Positions 23,909 through 32,683 of a stretch of 64,000 nt of DNA are shown here, piece by piece. The notes beneath the pieces are model-generated. The model saw only the letters and a list, made by a program, of their open reading frames with translations. It was not told where the DNA came from and did not search any database. How positions within the stretch are numbered: the first letter of the stretch is position 1; every line of letters starts with the position of its first letter. The stretch is taken from assembly GCA_032119795.1 (NCBI GenBank), contig JAUMFO010000025.1, forward strand, positions 186,001-250,000, in the 5' to 3' direction. This DNA comes from JAGIBJ01 sp032119795 (GTDB lineage Bacteria; Actinomycetota; Thermoleophilia; Solirubrobacterales; Solirubrobacteraceae). Made by a program: the position numbers and the translations under genes.

Positions 23909-24690
23909 GCTGGGAAGCCAACGGGCCGTTCGCCCCGCCGCCACCACCCAAGCGCACCGCGGCAGAGCGCCGGATCCTCGAAGCCGCCGAAGAGGCCTTC
24001 ATCGGAAGCCCTCGCGACTCCGTCAAGATCGCCGACATCGCGCGGGCCGCTGAGGTCAGCGTCGGGCTGGTCTACCTGCAGTTTGGCTCCAAGTACGGGC
24101 TCTACGCGGCCGTCCGCGAGCAGATCCACATCGAGTTCCACGAGTTCACGCTGTCGACGAACGCGAGCGACGACGAACTCACCTGGGACCATCTCAGCGA
24201 CTACTGCCGACGCTGGGAACGGGCCTACCAGGGCGACTTTCAGCGGGCGAGATTGCTCGGCGGCGTCGACTACAACATCCCCGACGAGCACATGGCGGCC
24301 GTCAACGATCGGATCCGCCTGCGCGTGTCCATGGCCGTCGCCGAACTCGGTCGACGCATTGGACTGCTGGCGGCCAAGGGCGAGGTACGTTCGTGCGACC
24401 CGTATGAGACCGCGGCCTGGGTCTACACGTCGATCTGGGGATCAGCCCTGCTGGTGTTGCAGGCGCCCGGCGAGGCGGCCACGGCGGAGGTCATGAGCAG
24501 CCTGTTCGCCCGCCAGCGCATGATGGTCGCACAGGCGTTGCTGCCGATCAGCGCACTCAATGCCGACGGCACCGCGCCACCGGAGTACTGGCTTCGATCG
24601 GTGCCTCGGGACGGCCCGATTCGGGCGGCGTCGGCGGCGGATCGCCATCCAGGCGACCACACGGACGAGGCGACTGAACCAGATTCATAG
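23905..24690 (+). CDS. TetR family regulator at the end of the glycan operon
   Basis: 261 residues from a TTG start that overlaps the glycosyltransferase stop (TTGA). The HTH is clear at about residues 18-65 (AERRILEAAEEAFIGSPRDSVKIADIARAAEVSVGLVYLQFGSKYGLYAAV). The C-terminal domain is helical with Trp-rich helices (WVYTSIWGSALLVL) as in ligand-sensing TetR proteins. The last 40 residues are disordered and acidic. Being last in a four-gene overlapping run, it may sense a product and repress the operon, or its linkage may be incidental. Confidence 0.85.
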   Translation: MSWEANGPFAPPPPPKRTAAERRILEAAEEAFIGSPRDSVKIADIARAAEVSVGLVYLQFGSKYGLYAAVREQIHIEFHEFTLSTNASDDELTWDHLSDYCRRWERAYQGDFQRARLLGGVDYNIPDEHMAAVNDRIRLRVSMAVAELGRRIGLLAAKGEVRSCDPYETAAWVYTSIWGSALLVLQAPGEAATAEVMSSLFARQRMMVAQALLPISALNADGTAPPEYWLRSVPRDGPIRAASAADRHPGDHTDEATEPDS

Positions 24691-24959
24691 ACGCGCGCCG
24701 CCACGGCTTACGGTTGCCAGGTCCTTGTGCCTGCCACCTGCCGTGGCACCTCCCCAGAAAGCGCATCCATGACGCAGAGTTCTCCGATCCGACGGTCGCG
24801 CAGGAAGCCGTAGCCACGGCCTTCCGCGGCGGTGGCGCCGCCGCGCTCGCTCGCCGCCTGCTGGCGCTGCGCGCTGGTTGTCCCGCGGTCCAAACCCTTG
24901 ACCGGTCGCCCCGCCACCTGGCAGTCGCGTCGACGCTTTGAAGGTGGGAGACTGACGGA
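24691..24959. other. Intergenic stretch, no confident gene
   Basis: 269 bases between the TetR gene and the PucR-type regulator. A 75-codon open frame on the plus strand (24714-24941) contains an Ala-rich segment that could be a gene remnant, but it has no ribosome site or family resemblance. Confidence 0.4.
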
Positions 24960-26648
24960 GTGTCTGCCCCCCTGACGCCGAAGTCCCCCGAAACACTCCT
25001 GCTCGACGAGGCCCGACGGGTGACCGTCGCCGACGTGCTTGAGCTGCCGGCACTGCGTCGCGGGCTCCCCGAGGTCGTCGCAGGGAAGGTCGCGCTCGAG
25101 CGCCAGGTCCGGTGGGTGCACGTGATGGACGTGCAGGATCCGTCGGATCTGCTGCGCGGCGGTGAACTCGTCCTCTCGACCGGCTTCGGTGCCGGCAAGG
25201 AACCCAAGGGGCAGCAGCGGTTTGTGGAGGCGCTCGCGAAGGAGGGCGCCAGTGGCCTGGTGATTGAACTCGGGTGGACGTTCGACAAGGCGTTGCCCCG
25301 CACGCTGCTCGACGTCGCCGACGCCTGCCAGCTCCCCGTGATTGCGCTGCACCGCCAGCTTCGGTTCGTCGAAGTCACCGAGGCGATCCATTCCGTCCTG
25401 CTCGATCGCCAACTCTCGATGCTCCGCCGCGCCGACGAGCTGCAGGACCGCTTCATCGAGATCGTTCTCGGCGGCGAGGGAGCCACGAGCGTGCTCGCCG
25501 ATCTCTCCCGGCTGATCGGCAACCCGGTCGTGCTGGAGGACCATGCGCAGCGACTGGTCGAGCTGGCCCTCCACGAGGCCGGCCGCGAGCAGGTGCTCAC
25601 CGCTTGGGAGCAGCACCACCGCGCCGACGACCGGCAGGACCGCACCGACGCCGATTCCGCCGTCGCCGAGGTGCCCGTCCGCGGGCGCGCCTGGGGGCGA
25701 CTGATCGCCTTGGCCGTCGACGGGCCGATCAAGGAATCCGACCGGCTCGCCGTCGACCGCGCCGCGATCGCCGTCGCCCTCGACCTGTTGAGTGAGCAGT
25801 CCGGGCCGCGCCTGCGCGCGCGTGCACGCGGCGGGCTGATCGCCGGCCTCGCCCACGGCCGCCTCGAGGAGCGCGACGCCGCTCGCTGGGCGGCCTCACT
25901 CGGCTTCCCACGGCGTCATGGCGCCCTGCTGCCGGCCGCCGCCGTCTGGCGCACGGAGAAGTGGGCCGAGCGGGCCGAGACCGAGCAGGACGCGTGGGAC
26001 ATGGTCGTCGACGCGCTGCCGCGCACGACGATCTCCGGCCGCGCCGTGATCGCCGGAACCTACGGCGACGGCGTCCTGCTGGCGCTCGACCTCGGCCAGG
26101 GCGGCGAGCGCCCCGCCGGCGTGCTGGAGCGCGCCGCGACCGAGCTGCGGTCGATGCTGGAGAAGAGCGGACTGCCAGAGGACGAGCTCGTCCTTGCGCT
26201 TGGTCGGCCGGCTGACTCCTGGAGCGCCCTGGGCGCGAGCCTCGATCGCGTCGTGCGCGCCGCAGCCGCGGCCCGCACCTCCGCCCCGCGCCCATGGCAT
26301 GACGCGCGCCGCGGCTCGATCGTTGACCTGCTCTTCGGCCTGCGCACGTCGGTGGAGATGGTCACGTTCGTGCGCGAGCAGCTCGGGCCGCTCCTGGATG
26401 AGCGCGACGCCCGCGCCTCCGAACTCCTGCGCACCCTGGAGATCTACCTGGAGCGCGGCGGCCGCAAGGCCGAAGCGGCGCGCGCCCTACACCTCGAGCG
26501 CCAGTCGCTTTACGGCCGCCTGGAGCGCATCGAGAAGACCCTCGAAGCCCAGCTCGACGACCCCGACATGCTCCTGGGCCTGCACCTCGCGATCCGCGCG
26601 CTGCGCCTGATGGAAGCCGACGGCGACCGGCCGCGGCCCCTGCCGTAG
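24960..26648 (+). CDS. PucR/CdaR-type transcriptional regulator
   Basis: 562 residues from GTG 24960. The N-terminal PucR domain (about 18-145) has VTVADVLELPALRRGLPEVVAG, LLRGGELVLSTGFG and LVIELGWTFDKALPRTLLDVADACQLPVIALH. A central region resembles the degenerate GGDEF-like CdaR domain (about 290-440). The C-terminus has the helix-turn-helix LRTLEIYLERGGRKAEAARALHLERQSLYGRLERIEKTL (about 500-540), typical of the PucR HTH_30 motif. Such proteins activate purine, amino acid or carbon catabolism genes. No target operon is adjacent: the ECF sigma gene follows after 75 bases. Confidence 0.9.
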   Translation: MSAPLTPKSPETLLLDEARRVTVADVLELPALRRGLPEVVAGKVALERQVRWVHVMDVQDPSDLLRGGELVLSTGFGAGKEPKGQQRFVEALAKEGASGLVIELGWTFDKALPRTLLDVADACQLPVIALHRQLRFVEVTEAIHSVLLDRQLSMLRRADELQDRFIEIVLGGEGATSVLADLSRLIGNPVVLEDHAQRLVELALHEAGREQVLTAWEQHHRADDRQDRTDADSAVAEVPVRGRAWGRLIALAVDGPIKESDRLAVDRAAIAVALDLLSEQSGPRLRARARGGLIAGLAHGRLEERDAARWAASLGFPRRHGALLPAAAVWRTEKWAERAETEQDAWDMVVDALPRTTISGRAVIAGTYGDGVLLALDLGQGGERPAGVLERAATELRSMLEKSGLPEDELVLALGRPADSWSALGASLDRVVRAAAAARTSAPRPWHDARRGSIVDLLFGLRTSVEMVTFVREQLGPLLDERDARASELLRTLEIYLERGGRKAEAARALHLERQSLYGRLERIEKTLEAQLDDPDMLLGLHLAIRALRLMEADGDRPRPLP

Positions 26649-26723
26649 GGCGCACCGCAACGCAGGGGCCTCTGCCGGACATCTTCCGGGTATGCCCCAC
26701 CTCTGCGACGCTGACGCCGCTCC

Positions 26724-27278
26724 GTGAGTCCCACGCCACCTGATCGCGCGCGGTTCGAGCAGCTGTTCGACCGCCACCACCGCGCCGTGCTCGGCTACGC
26801 GCTGCGCCGCTCGGGTGGCCCGCACGACGCCGCCGACGTCGTCGCCGACACGTTCCTGGTGGCATGGCGCCGCCTCGACGACGTCCCGCTCGGCAATGAC
26901 GCGCTGCCGTGGCTGTTTGGCGTGGCTCGCCGCGTCCTGGCCAACCACCGCCGCAGCGCACAGCGTCGGGGGGATCTGGCGGCGCGCCTGGGTGAGCAGC
27001 TCGCGGCCCAGCTGGCGAGCACGCCGCTCACGCACAGCCAGCCGCACGGCGCCATCGGGCCGGCGCTCGCCCAGCTCTCCAGCGACGACCGAGAGATCCT
27101 GCTGCTCTCCGCCTGGGAGGGGCTCCAGCCCGCGGAGATCGCTTCCGTCATGGGGTTGCGCGGCGCCACCGCGCGCAGCCGCCTGAGCCGCGCCCGCGGG
27201 CGGCTCGAGCGCGTGCTCTCCGACCAGACCCCTTCAGCGCCCCCGCACCACGACGCGATCCAGGAGGTCGTCCGATGA
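26724..27278 (+). CDS. ECF-type RNA polymerase sigma factor
   Basis: 184 residues from GTG 26724. Region 2 is visible as FEQLFDRHHRAVLGYALRRSGGPHDAADVVADTFLVAWRRLDDVP (about 8-55), followed by ALPWLFGVARRVLANHRRS. Region 4 is LSSDDREILLLSAWEGLQPAEIASVMGLRGATARSRLSRARGRLE (about 118-165). It directs RNA polymerase to a limited gene set. The stop overlaps the start of a membrane protein gene by four bases (ATGA); that protein is the likely anti-sigma partner. No clear autoregulatory promoter was recognised upstream. Confidence 0.92.
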   Translation: MSPTPPDRARFEQLFDRHHRAVLGYALRRSGGPHDAADVVADTFLVAWRRLDDVPLGNDALPWLFGVARRVLANHRRSAQRRGDLAARLGEQLAAQLASTPLTHSQPHGAIGPALAQLSSDDREILLLSAWEGLQPAEIASVMGLRGATARSRLSRARGRLERVLSDQTPSAPPHHDAIQEVVR

Positions 27279-28468
27279 CCACCGACCTCGACCAGCTCCT
27301 GCGAGACGCGAACCCTGCTCCACAGAACGCCGTCGATCACCTCGACCTGGGCGATGCCCCGGACCTCCTTCGCCGGGCCATGGTCGACGAAGAGCCGGCA
27401 ACGACGCCGAACGGCCGCACCGCGGCTCGCCAGCGGCGCTGGCGGCGCCGTGGGCCGCTCCTCGTCGCGATGGCATTCAGCTTTGCCGTCCTGGGCGTGT
27501 TTGCCGTGGCGAGCGTCGACCGGCTCGATCGCGTGTCGCCGTCACCCGGGCAGGCGTGGGCCGCCGAGGCCGTGCGGGCCGCAAAGGAGGTGCCGCGCGT
27601 CCTCCCCAGCGAACCCGGCTGGACAATCAGCTACGCCGACGAGGCCTTCGACGGCGAGTTCGGCTCCGTCCAGTTCGCCAACGGGAACCGGGCCGTCGAA
27701 CTCACCTGGTACCCGCGGAAGGAGTACGGCCGCTACTTCAAGGACCGAGACCGCGGGAGCGAGACCGACCGGTTTGAGGACGGCTCCGTCACCGGCGAGA
27801 AGGCCGTGTTCTTTCGGTACGCGGACTCCGACGACTACTTCGCCATGTGGAAGACCGGCAAACACTTCATCGAAGCACGCGTCCAGCCAGACATTCCCCC
27901 GGAATGGAAGAACAAACCGATGCCCGCCGGTGAGGGGATGGGCGGCCCGCCGCTCACCTCGCACTTCGACGAGGCCTCGTTCCGACGTTTCATCACGTCC
28001 CTGCGAGCGGCTTCCGTCGACGCGTGGCTGTCTGGCATGCCGTCGAGCGTGATCAAACCGGGCGAGAGCGCGGAGGCGATCGACCGGATGCTCGCCGACG
28101 TGCCGACGCCGAAGGGCTTCGACCGATCCCGGCTCGTCGACGAGTCGGCCACGCGCGACCGCTACCAACTCGGCGCCGCCGTGACGGGGTCGGTGGCGTG
28201 CGGCTGGCTGCGCCAGTGGGTGCGGGCGATTCGCGCTGGCGACACCGACCAGCGCGAGGAGGCCATCGAGGCGATGGCGAGCGCGCGCACCTGGTCGATC
28301 CTCAAGACCATGACCGCGGATGGCGCCTACCCACAGGTGATCTGGGAGTACGCCGATCAGATGCGCCGAGATACCCCGGCGTCGCCCGCTGGCGGCGGCG
28401 CCGTCACATTCGAGCAGGAGTTCGAGAGCGGGCTGGGTTGCTTGGGCAGTAACGCCCCGCCGCGCTAG
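27275..28468 (+). CDS. Single-pass membrane protein, probable ECF regulator partner
   Basis: 397 residues. A cytoplasmic N-terminal part of about 60 residues is followed by a basic patch (ARQRRWRRRG) and one TM helix (LLVAMAFSFAVLGVFAVASV, about 63-84). The remainder, about 310 residues, lies outside the membrane with no recognised domain. Position and four-base coupling to the ECF sigma gene suggest an anti-sigma factor. The zinc-binding HxxxCxxC of the ZAS class is absent, so any binding would be by another type of N-terminal domain. The 3' end overlaps the convergent collagen-like gene by four bases. Confidence 0.75.
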   Translation: MTTDLDQLLRDANPAPQNAVDHLDLGDAPDLLRRAMVDEEPATTPNGRTAARQRRWRRRGPLLVAMAFSFAVLGVFAVASVDRLDRVSPSPGQAWAAEAVRAAKEVPRVLPSEPGWTISYADEAFDGEFGSVQFANGNRAVELTWYPRKEYGRYFKDRDRGSETDRFEDGSVTGEKAVFFRYADSDDYFAMWKTGKHFIEARVQPDIPPEWKNKPMPAGEGMGGPPLTSHFDEASFRRFITSLRAASVDAWLSGMPSSVIKPGESAEAIDRMLADVPTPKGFDRSRLVDESATRDRYQLGAAVTGSVACGWLRQWVRAIRAGDTDQREEAIEAMASARTWSILKTMTADGAYPQVIWEYADQMRRDTPASPAGGGAVTFEQEFESGLGCLGSNAPPR

Positions 28469-29094
28469 TGGGTCGGCGTGTAGCGAATGCCGCTGAGGCT
28501 CAGGAAGTTCCCGTCGGTCCCGCCGTAGCCGGAATACCGGTAGAGCCAGCCGCTGGCTTCCCAGAGGTCTACTCGGCCGCCAACGCTGGCACCCGCGTCA
28601 TTGTTGGGGCCGGTGACCACGGGGAACGCCTCCGTGTTGCGCGGGCGGTAGCCCGGCGGGAGCGTGGCGATGCGGCCCGCCTTCTGCCCACCGTCGGCGG
28701 TGATGTAGCCGCGAATCTCGACCGTGCCTGAGGCGTCCTTGCGGTACCCAGCCGGTTCCATCCCGCTGCCGAAGTTGCGCCACGGCTGCTCGAGTTCCAA
28801 GGGCTTCCAGGCTTCGGCCTGCCCGAGTCCGCCAGCTGGGCCTTGCGGACCGGTCGCACCGGTCGGCCCCGTCGGGCCGTCGGCGCCGCGTGGCCCGCGG
28901 GCTCCAGCCGGGCCGGGGACGAGCGCACCGTCGGCGAGTTTGGCTTTGGTCACGGCCTGGTCGCGGAGCTGCTCCGTCCCCACCGACTTCTTCGGGAGCT
29001 TCGTCACCGCGTACGACGTGCCGCCGAGTGCGACGAACATCGCGGCGGTCGCCATGACGTTGGCGTAGGTCAGGCGGGGAAGGAACCGGCGCAT
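28465..29094 (-). CDS. Secreted protein with short collagen-like Gly-X-Y segment
   Basis: 209 residues. It starts MRRFLPRLTYANVMATAAMF and continues VALGGTSYA, a signal-like leader I associate with many secreted proteins of Solirubrobacterales. A short polar stretch (KKSVGTEQLRDQAVTKAKLADGAL) precedes nine Gly-X-Y triplets (from GPAGARGPRGADG to GPQGPAGG, about 73-100). The C-terminal 105 residues, with RKDASGTVEIRGYITADGG and GWLYRYSGYGG, look like a beta-rich trimeric head. It is probably an extracellular trimeric surface protein. ATG 29094 was chosen over the upstream frame because it starts the leader and follows a -10-like TACAAC by six bases. Confidence 0.75.
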   Translation of the reverse strand: MRRFLPRLTYANVMATAAMFVALGGTSYAVTKLPKKSVGTEQLRDQAVTKAKLADGALVPGPAGARGPRGADGPTGPTGATGPQGPAGGLGQAEAWKPLELEQPWRNFGSGMEPAGYRKDASGTVEIRGYITADGGQKAGRIATLPPGYRPRNTEAFPVVTGPNNDAGASVGGRVDLWEASGWLYRYSGYGGTDGNFLSLSGIRYTPTH

Positions 29095-29161
29095 CCGGGT
29101 GTTGTAGCGGATCCTTCGCGCCGTAGCGACTCCGTGGGCCCTCCGCTCGACCCGCCTGGCC

Positions 29162-29875
29162 TTAGAACTCGTCGCCCTCGGGCTCATCGTCGCCGCGGCG
29201 TCGGCGCACCACGAGCAGCGCCCCAAGACCGACGATGACGAGACCAGCCAGGCTCGGAAGCATCCAGCCTGGCGCGCTCTCATCCTCCCCGGAGATGTCG
29301 TCGACGGCCGCCTCACTCTGCTCCGCTGGGGTCGTCGCGCCCGGAGTCGACGCAGCCGCCGGCGTCGTGGCCTCCGGCGTCGATGACGCAGCCCCGTCCT
29401 GCGGGGCCGGCTCGGGGCGCGAGGCCTGCGCCGGATCCGGGCCGGGCGGATTGCTCTCGGCGTTCGTGACGCGCAGACGCTTGCCGCCGCTCAGGGTGAC
29501 GATCGCCGAGACGTCCCACGCCCGCCAGTCGCCCCGGCCAGCGGTGGCCACGTCGGCGTGGTGGACGCCGCTCTCGTCGCGCTGCGTCGCCACGCGGATG
29601 GATTTTCCGCCGTCTGGGCGGACGTAGTAGACGACCGTCGAACCTTCCCCGCTGCCCGGACCCGCGAGCGTCGTTGCCAGGTCGGTCGCCGGCTGGCCAC
29701 CGGCCGTCGTCGCTGCAGAGCCTTGGACCAACACGGTCACGCCGTCCTTCTGGCCCTCCGCGAGTGTGGAGCCGCCGTGGGCGGCCGCGGGCGCCGGGAG
29801 CGCCGTGGCCGCGCACGCGGCGAGGATCGAGCACCAGAGCGCTCGGGTCCAGGTCTGAGGAGCGTGACGAGTCAT
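29162..29875 (-). CDS. Secreted C-terminally anchored protein of the MbnPH locus
   Basis: 237 residues. A signal peptide (about 1-31) ends PAPAAA, giving a mature protein that begins at or near HGGSTLAEGQ. An N-terminal His so placed is a frequent copper ligand in CopC-like and related proteins, but this is only suggestive. The globular part (about 32-140) is beta-rich with YYVRPDGGKSIRVATQRDESGVHHADV. A Pro/Thr/Ala/Glu-rich linker (about 145-195) leads to a TM helix (MLPSLAGLVIVGLGALLVV) and a basic plus acidic tail, so it is anchored with the domain outside. I do not recognise the family. It starts five bases after the MbnH stop and shares its strand, so it is likely co-transcribed. Confidence 0.7.
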   Translation of the reverse strand: MTRHAPQTWTRALWCSILAACAATALPAPAAAHGGSTLAEGQKDGVTVLVQGSAATTAGGQPATDLATTLAGPGSGEGSTVVYYVRPDGGKSIRVATQRDESGVHHADVATAGRGDWRAWDVSAIVTLSGGKRLRVTNAESNPPGPDPAQASRPEPAPQDGAASSTPEATTPAAASTPGATTPAEQSEAAVDDISGEDESAPGWMLPSLAGLVIVGLGALLVVRRRRGDDEPEGDEF

Positions 29876-29880
29876 ATGGG

Positions 29881-31101
29881 TTACCTGGACTTCGGGGTCG
29901 ACGTGGCAAACGGATCCGCAAACCGCGGATCCTTGGTGACGGCTCGATCCGTCAGGGACTTCAAGAATGCGACGAGGTCGGCCTTGTCTCGCGAGGTGAG
30001 CGTGAGCCCGGTGATGAGCGGATCCTTGAAGGGGTTCTTCGCGCCGTCGCCGGCGAGCGGGCCGTCCGGAATGAGGCGTCCTCCACGTTCGTAGTGGTCG
30101 ACGGCCTCCTCGAGCGTCGCGATGGAGCCGTCGTGCATGTAGGGCGCCGTCAGCTCGACGTTGCGCAGCGAAGGCGCTTTGAAGCGCCCCATGTCTTGCG
30201 CGCGGCCCGTCAGTTCGAACACGCCGCGGTTGGGCTGCGGGAACGCGCCCGTCCCGCCGAGGTTGTAGAGCCCGGTGTTGTGGAACTTCGGCGTCTCCAG
30301 CGGCGCGCTGACGTAGCTCACCTGGTCGTTGAAGATGAAGCTGCCATGGCAGTGGTGGCACTCGGCCTTCTCCCCCATGAACAGCTTCATTCCGCGGCGC
30401 TCGGCGACCGCGAGTTTGGCCTTGCCGGCGAGGTAGCGGTCGTATCTGGAGCGGGCCGAGACGATGCTGCGCTGGAACGACGCGATCGCCTTCACGATCG
30501 CGTCCCAGGTGATCGGCTTGCGTCTTCCAGGGAACGCCGCTTTAAACCGCTTGGCGTACCACGGGTCCTTCGCGATGCGATCGAGGATCGCCTCCTTGTT
30601 GGCGTCGGTCACGCCGAGCTCGACGGGACCCGTGCCAAAGAGCGGGACCTGCATCTGCGCCTCGAGCGTCACCAGCGACGGGTTGGCCCACGTCAGCGTC
30701 GACTGGTAGCCGACGTTCACGAGGGACTGGCTGTTGCGCGGGTGCGCCTCACCGGTTGAGCCGATGGCGGTCTTCAGGCCGTCGGTGAACGCCAGCGCCT
30801 GGAGGTGGCACGACGAGCAGGACTGCTTGCCGTTGCCGGAGAGGCGCACGTCGTAGAACAGCCGCCGACCGACGTCGACCTTGGCCGTCGTCATCGGGTT
30901 CGTCTTCGGCTCGCGCGGCGTCGGGAAGTCCGACGGCAGCGACCAGAGCCACTGCTGATCGCGGTCACCAGCCGTCGACGACATGGCATAGAGGCCGCTG
31001 CCGCCGAGCAGCGTCAGCGCCACGAGTGCCGCGTCGAAACGCAGGCGCGGCGAACTCCCCGCTCGGCGCAGGGCACGGCGGGGAGTCCACACGCGGCGCA
31101 T
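29881..31101 (-). CDS. mbnH: MbnH-family di-heme enzyme (cytochrome c peroxidase-like)
   Basis: 406 residues. An N-terminal TM or signal segment (about 22-40) is followed by a di-heme cytochrome c peroxidase/MauG-type core with two heme-binding motifs, CSSCH (about 94) and CHHCH (about 248). Downstream are FKAPSLRNVELTAPYMHDGSIATLEEAVDHYERGG, the usual C-terminal heme-ligand and helix region. It is immediately downstream of an MbnP gene (stop and start share one base), the arrangement of the metallo-mystery pair. In the studied methanotroph, MbnH oxidises a Trp of MbnP to kynurenine. The enzyme acts outside the cytoplasm. An accessory secreted protein gene follows. Confidence 0.88.
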   Translation of the reverse strand: MRRVWTPRRALRRAGSSPRLRFDAALVALTLLGGSGLYAMSSTAGDRDQQWLWSLPSDFPTPREPKTNPMTTAKVDVGRRLFYDVRLSGNGKQSCSSCHLQALAFTDGLKTAIGSTGEAHPRNSQSLVNVGYQSTLTWANPSLVTLEAQMQVPLFGTGPVELGVTDANKEAILDRIAKDPWYAKRFKAAFPGRRKPITWDAIVKAIASFQRSIVSARSRYDRYLAGKAKLAVAERRGMKLFMGEKAECHHCHGSFIFNDQVSYVSAPLETPKFHNTGLYNLGGTGAFPQPNRGVFELTGRAQDMGRFKAPSLRNVELTAPYMHDGSIATLEEAVDHYERGGRLIPDGPLAGDGAKNPFKDPLITGLTLTSRDKADLVAFLKSLTDRAVTKDPRFADPFATSTPKSR

Positions 31102-32111
31102 CAGTCGATCGCGCGGAAGACCGACTGCGAGCCGGTCGCTTTGCCGGTCGCCTTCCCGTCAGCCGACCAGCTGATGCCGAGCGCCTTGAACTCGCTGCCG
31201 CACTCAGGGTCGGCGGGACCCGACATGCAACCGGGCATCATGTCCGGGCTCTTGGCCAGGTCGTTGCCGGCGACGAGCTGCGCGACGTCGACCGCAATCT
31301 GCTGCGTGGTCGGGTTGAACTTCGCGAGCTTCACGGTCGATCGATTGGCCGCCAGGCACGACACCGCGTTGCCGGTGGCCGGGTTGCCGGTGCAGCCGGT
31401 GCTGCCGACGTGCACGAAGTACGTCGGCGCGGCCCAGGCTCCAGCGGCAGGCGTGGGCGCCGGCGTGGTGCCCGGCATCGCCATCTGCATCTTCATGCCG
31501 CTCGTGGGCTGGGTCCCCGCAGCCGCCGGATCGGCGAACTCGACCTTCACGAATTTGCGGCCGAACTGCCACGACCACGCCATGGCCGAGAGCCCCAGTG
31601 GGCCGGCCGCGCCCGCGGTATTGGTGTGGTTGAGCGCAAACGGGACGCCGAGCGACCACCGTACGCCCACGTAGGTGCCGCGCGGGACCGTGCCGATCAC
31701 CGACGCGTTGGTGCCTGGGGTGCCCTCCTCTGCGCAGGCGCCCTTGCCGTTCTCGAGGTCGATGAGGGTGACGGAGCCTTTGGCGCCGGTGACGCGGTAG
31801 TCCTTGTTGGCCTTGAGCTTGACGCTCACGCCGGTCCCGTCCTTGCGAAGCAGCTTCACGTCGGACACGAAGAACCGCAGGTCCTTGAGGTCGGCCGTCT
31901 GGCTCGTGGTGCCGAGGCCGGCGATCGGAGCCTCACATGACACGGGGGCGTTGCCGGCGACTGCCGCGAACCGCAGCTTTACCGTCTGGGTCTTGGCGGA
32001 TTTGGCCGTCTTGGGCGCCGCGTTCGTCGTGGCTGGGTGCGCCGTCGCGGCAGCCGGGACGGCCGCCGCAGCGACGGCGAAGGGCAGGAGGGTGATGGCA
32101 GGTCGGAACAT
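31101..32111 (-). CDS. mbnP: MbnP-family copper-binding protein
   Basis: 336 residues. A signal peptide (about 1-25) is followed by the MbnP pattern: LRFAAVAGNAPVSCEAPIAGLG, DLKDLRFFVSDVKLL, VTLIDLENGKGAC, RWSLGVPFALNHTN, GLSAMAWSWQFGRKFVKV, and the late four-Cys signature PGCMSGPADPEC (about 293-304). This is the 'metallo-mystery pair four-Cys motif' family. In the studied methanotroph, its partner MbnH converts a Trp to kynurenine and MbnP then binds copper. Trp residues are kept here in AMAWSWQF. ATG 32111 has AAGGA four bases upstream. No methanobactin biosynthesis genes are in the window, so the pair must serve a different copper task. Confidence 0.9.
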   Translation of the reverse strand: MFRPAITLLPFAVAAAAVPAAATAHPATTNAAPKTAKSAKTQTVKLRFAAVAGNAPVSCEAPIAGLGTTSQTADLKDLRFFVSDVKLLRKDGTGVSVKLKANKDYRVTGAKGSVTLIDLENGKGACAEEGTPGTNASVIGTVPRGTYVGVRWSLGVPFALNHTNTAGAAGPLGLSAMAWSWQFGRKFVKVEFADPAAAGTQPTSGMKMQMAMPGTTPAPTPAAGAWAAPTYFVHVGSTGCTGNPATGNAVSCLAANRSTVKLAKFNPTTQQIAVDVAQLVAGNDLAKSPDMMPGCMSGPADPECGSEFKALGISWSADGKATGKATGSQSVFRAID

Positions 32112-32300
32112 GAGGTCCTTCTCGGGACGGCGGCGCAACGCGTCGCGCCGCCCCTGGCATGGGGTGGTTGGTGGATGGCCGCGAGCGGCCAGGCAGCGCG
32201 CCAAACGGCGCAGGCCGAAGCACCCCAAAGGACCACGTTCAAAAGACGCGGGAGTGTGCGAGCGAGCCGACGCCGTGGGCGACGACTCAGCGTGGGGCGA
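32112..32300. other. Intergenic leader of the mbnPH unit
   Basis: 189 bases upstream of the MbnP start. Apart from the AAGGA ribosome site (just before 32111) I see no clear operator, and no CsoR- or CueR-like palindrome was recognised by eye. Confidence 0.4.
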
Positions 32301-32621
32301 TCAGCGCAGCGGCGCCGGGGGCGGCCGCATCGCCAGATCAAACGCCACGCGCACGCCCATGGGCCGGAGCCAGTCCGGCCGACGCGGCGCGGGAGCTGGA
32401 GCAGGGCGCAGGCGCGGGGCGCGGCGGCGCCGCATGACCCGTCGCACCCAGGCGACCGGCCGCTCTCCGGTGAACCAGCCGAGGCTGACGGCGACGGCGA
32501 GCGCGATCGCCGGGGCCAGCATCGCTGCCCCGAGCGGAGAGAACGCGACGAGCGCCAGCACGAGTGCGAGGGCAGCCCCGTAGAGGGCTCCACGACGCAA
32601 GGTGAGCGGGGCGACCGTCAT
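32301..32621 (-). CDS. Small basic membrane protein, unknown
   Basis: 106 residues. Two closely spaced hydrophobic helices (about 11-50: GALYGAALALVLALVAFSPLG and a second Ala/Leu/Val stretch) are followed by WFTGERPVAWVRRVMRRRRAPRL, a strongly basic cytoplasmic tail rich in Arg and Pro. A -10-like TATTGT lies nine bases upstream of the ATG on the minus strand, which supports it as a real gene. It stands between the LigD-type polymerase and MbnP on the same strand, but an overlap or ribosome site linking it to either is missing. No family was recognised. Confidence 0.55.
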   Translation of the reverse strand: MTVAPLTLRRGALYGAALALVLALVAFSPLGAAMLAPAIALAVAVSLGWFTGERPVAWVRRVMRRRRAPRLRPAPAPAPRRPDWLRPMGVRVAFDLAMRPPPAPLR

Positions 32622-32683
32622 CGCCGGTGAACAATACGGCAGCTGCGCGACTCCGGGCCACCACCGTCGGGTGGCGGGCAGGA

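Noticed and set aside
24714..24941. Possible 75-residue gene before the PucR-type regulator
   Set aside because: No ribosome site, promoter box or recognisable family; the N-terminal half is not protein-like.
28820..28920. DNA tandem repeat
   Set aside because: The repetitive look comes from Gly-X-Y codons of the collagen-like segment, not from a DNA repeat.
29876..30361. Upstream extension of the accessory secreted protein into the mbnH gene
   Set aside because: The frame is open only as a shadow; the signal peptide begins at 29875.
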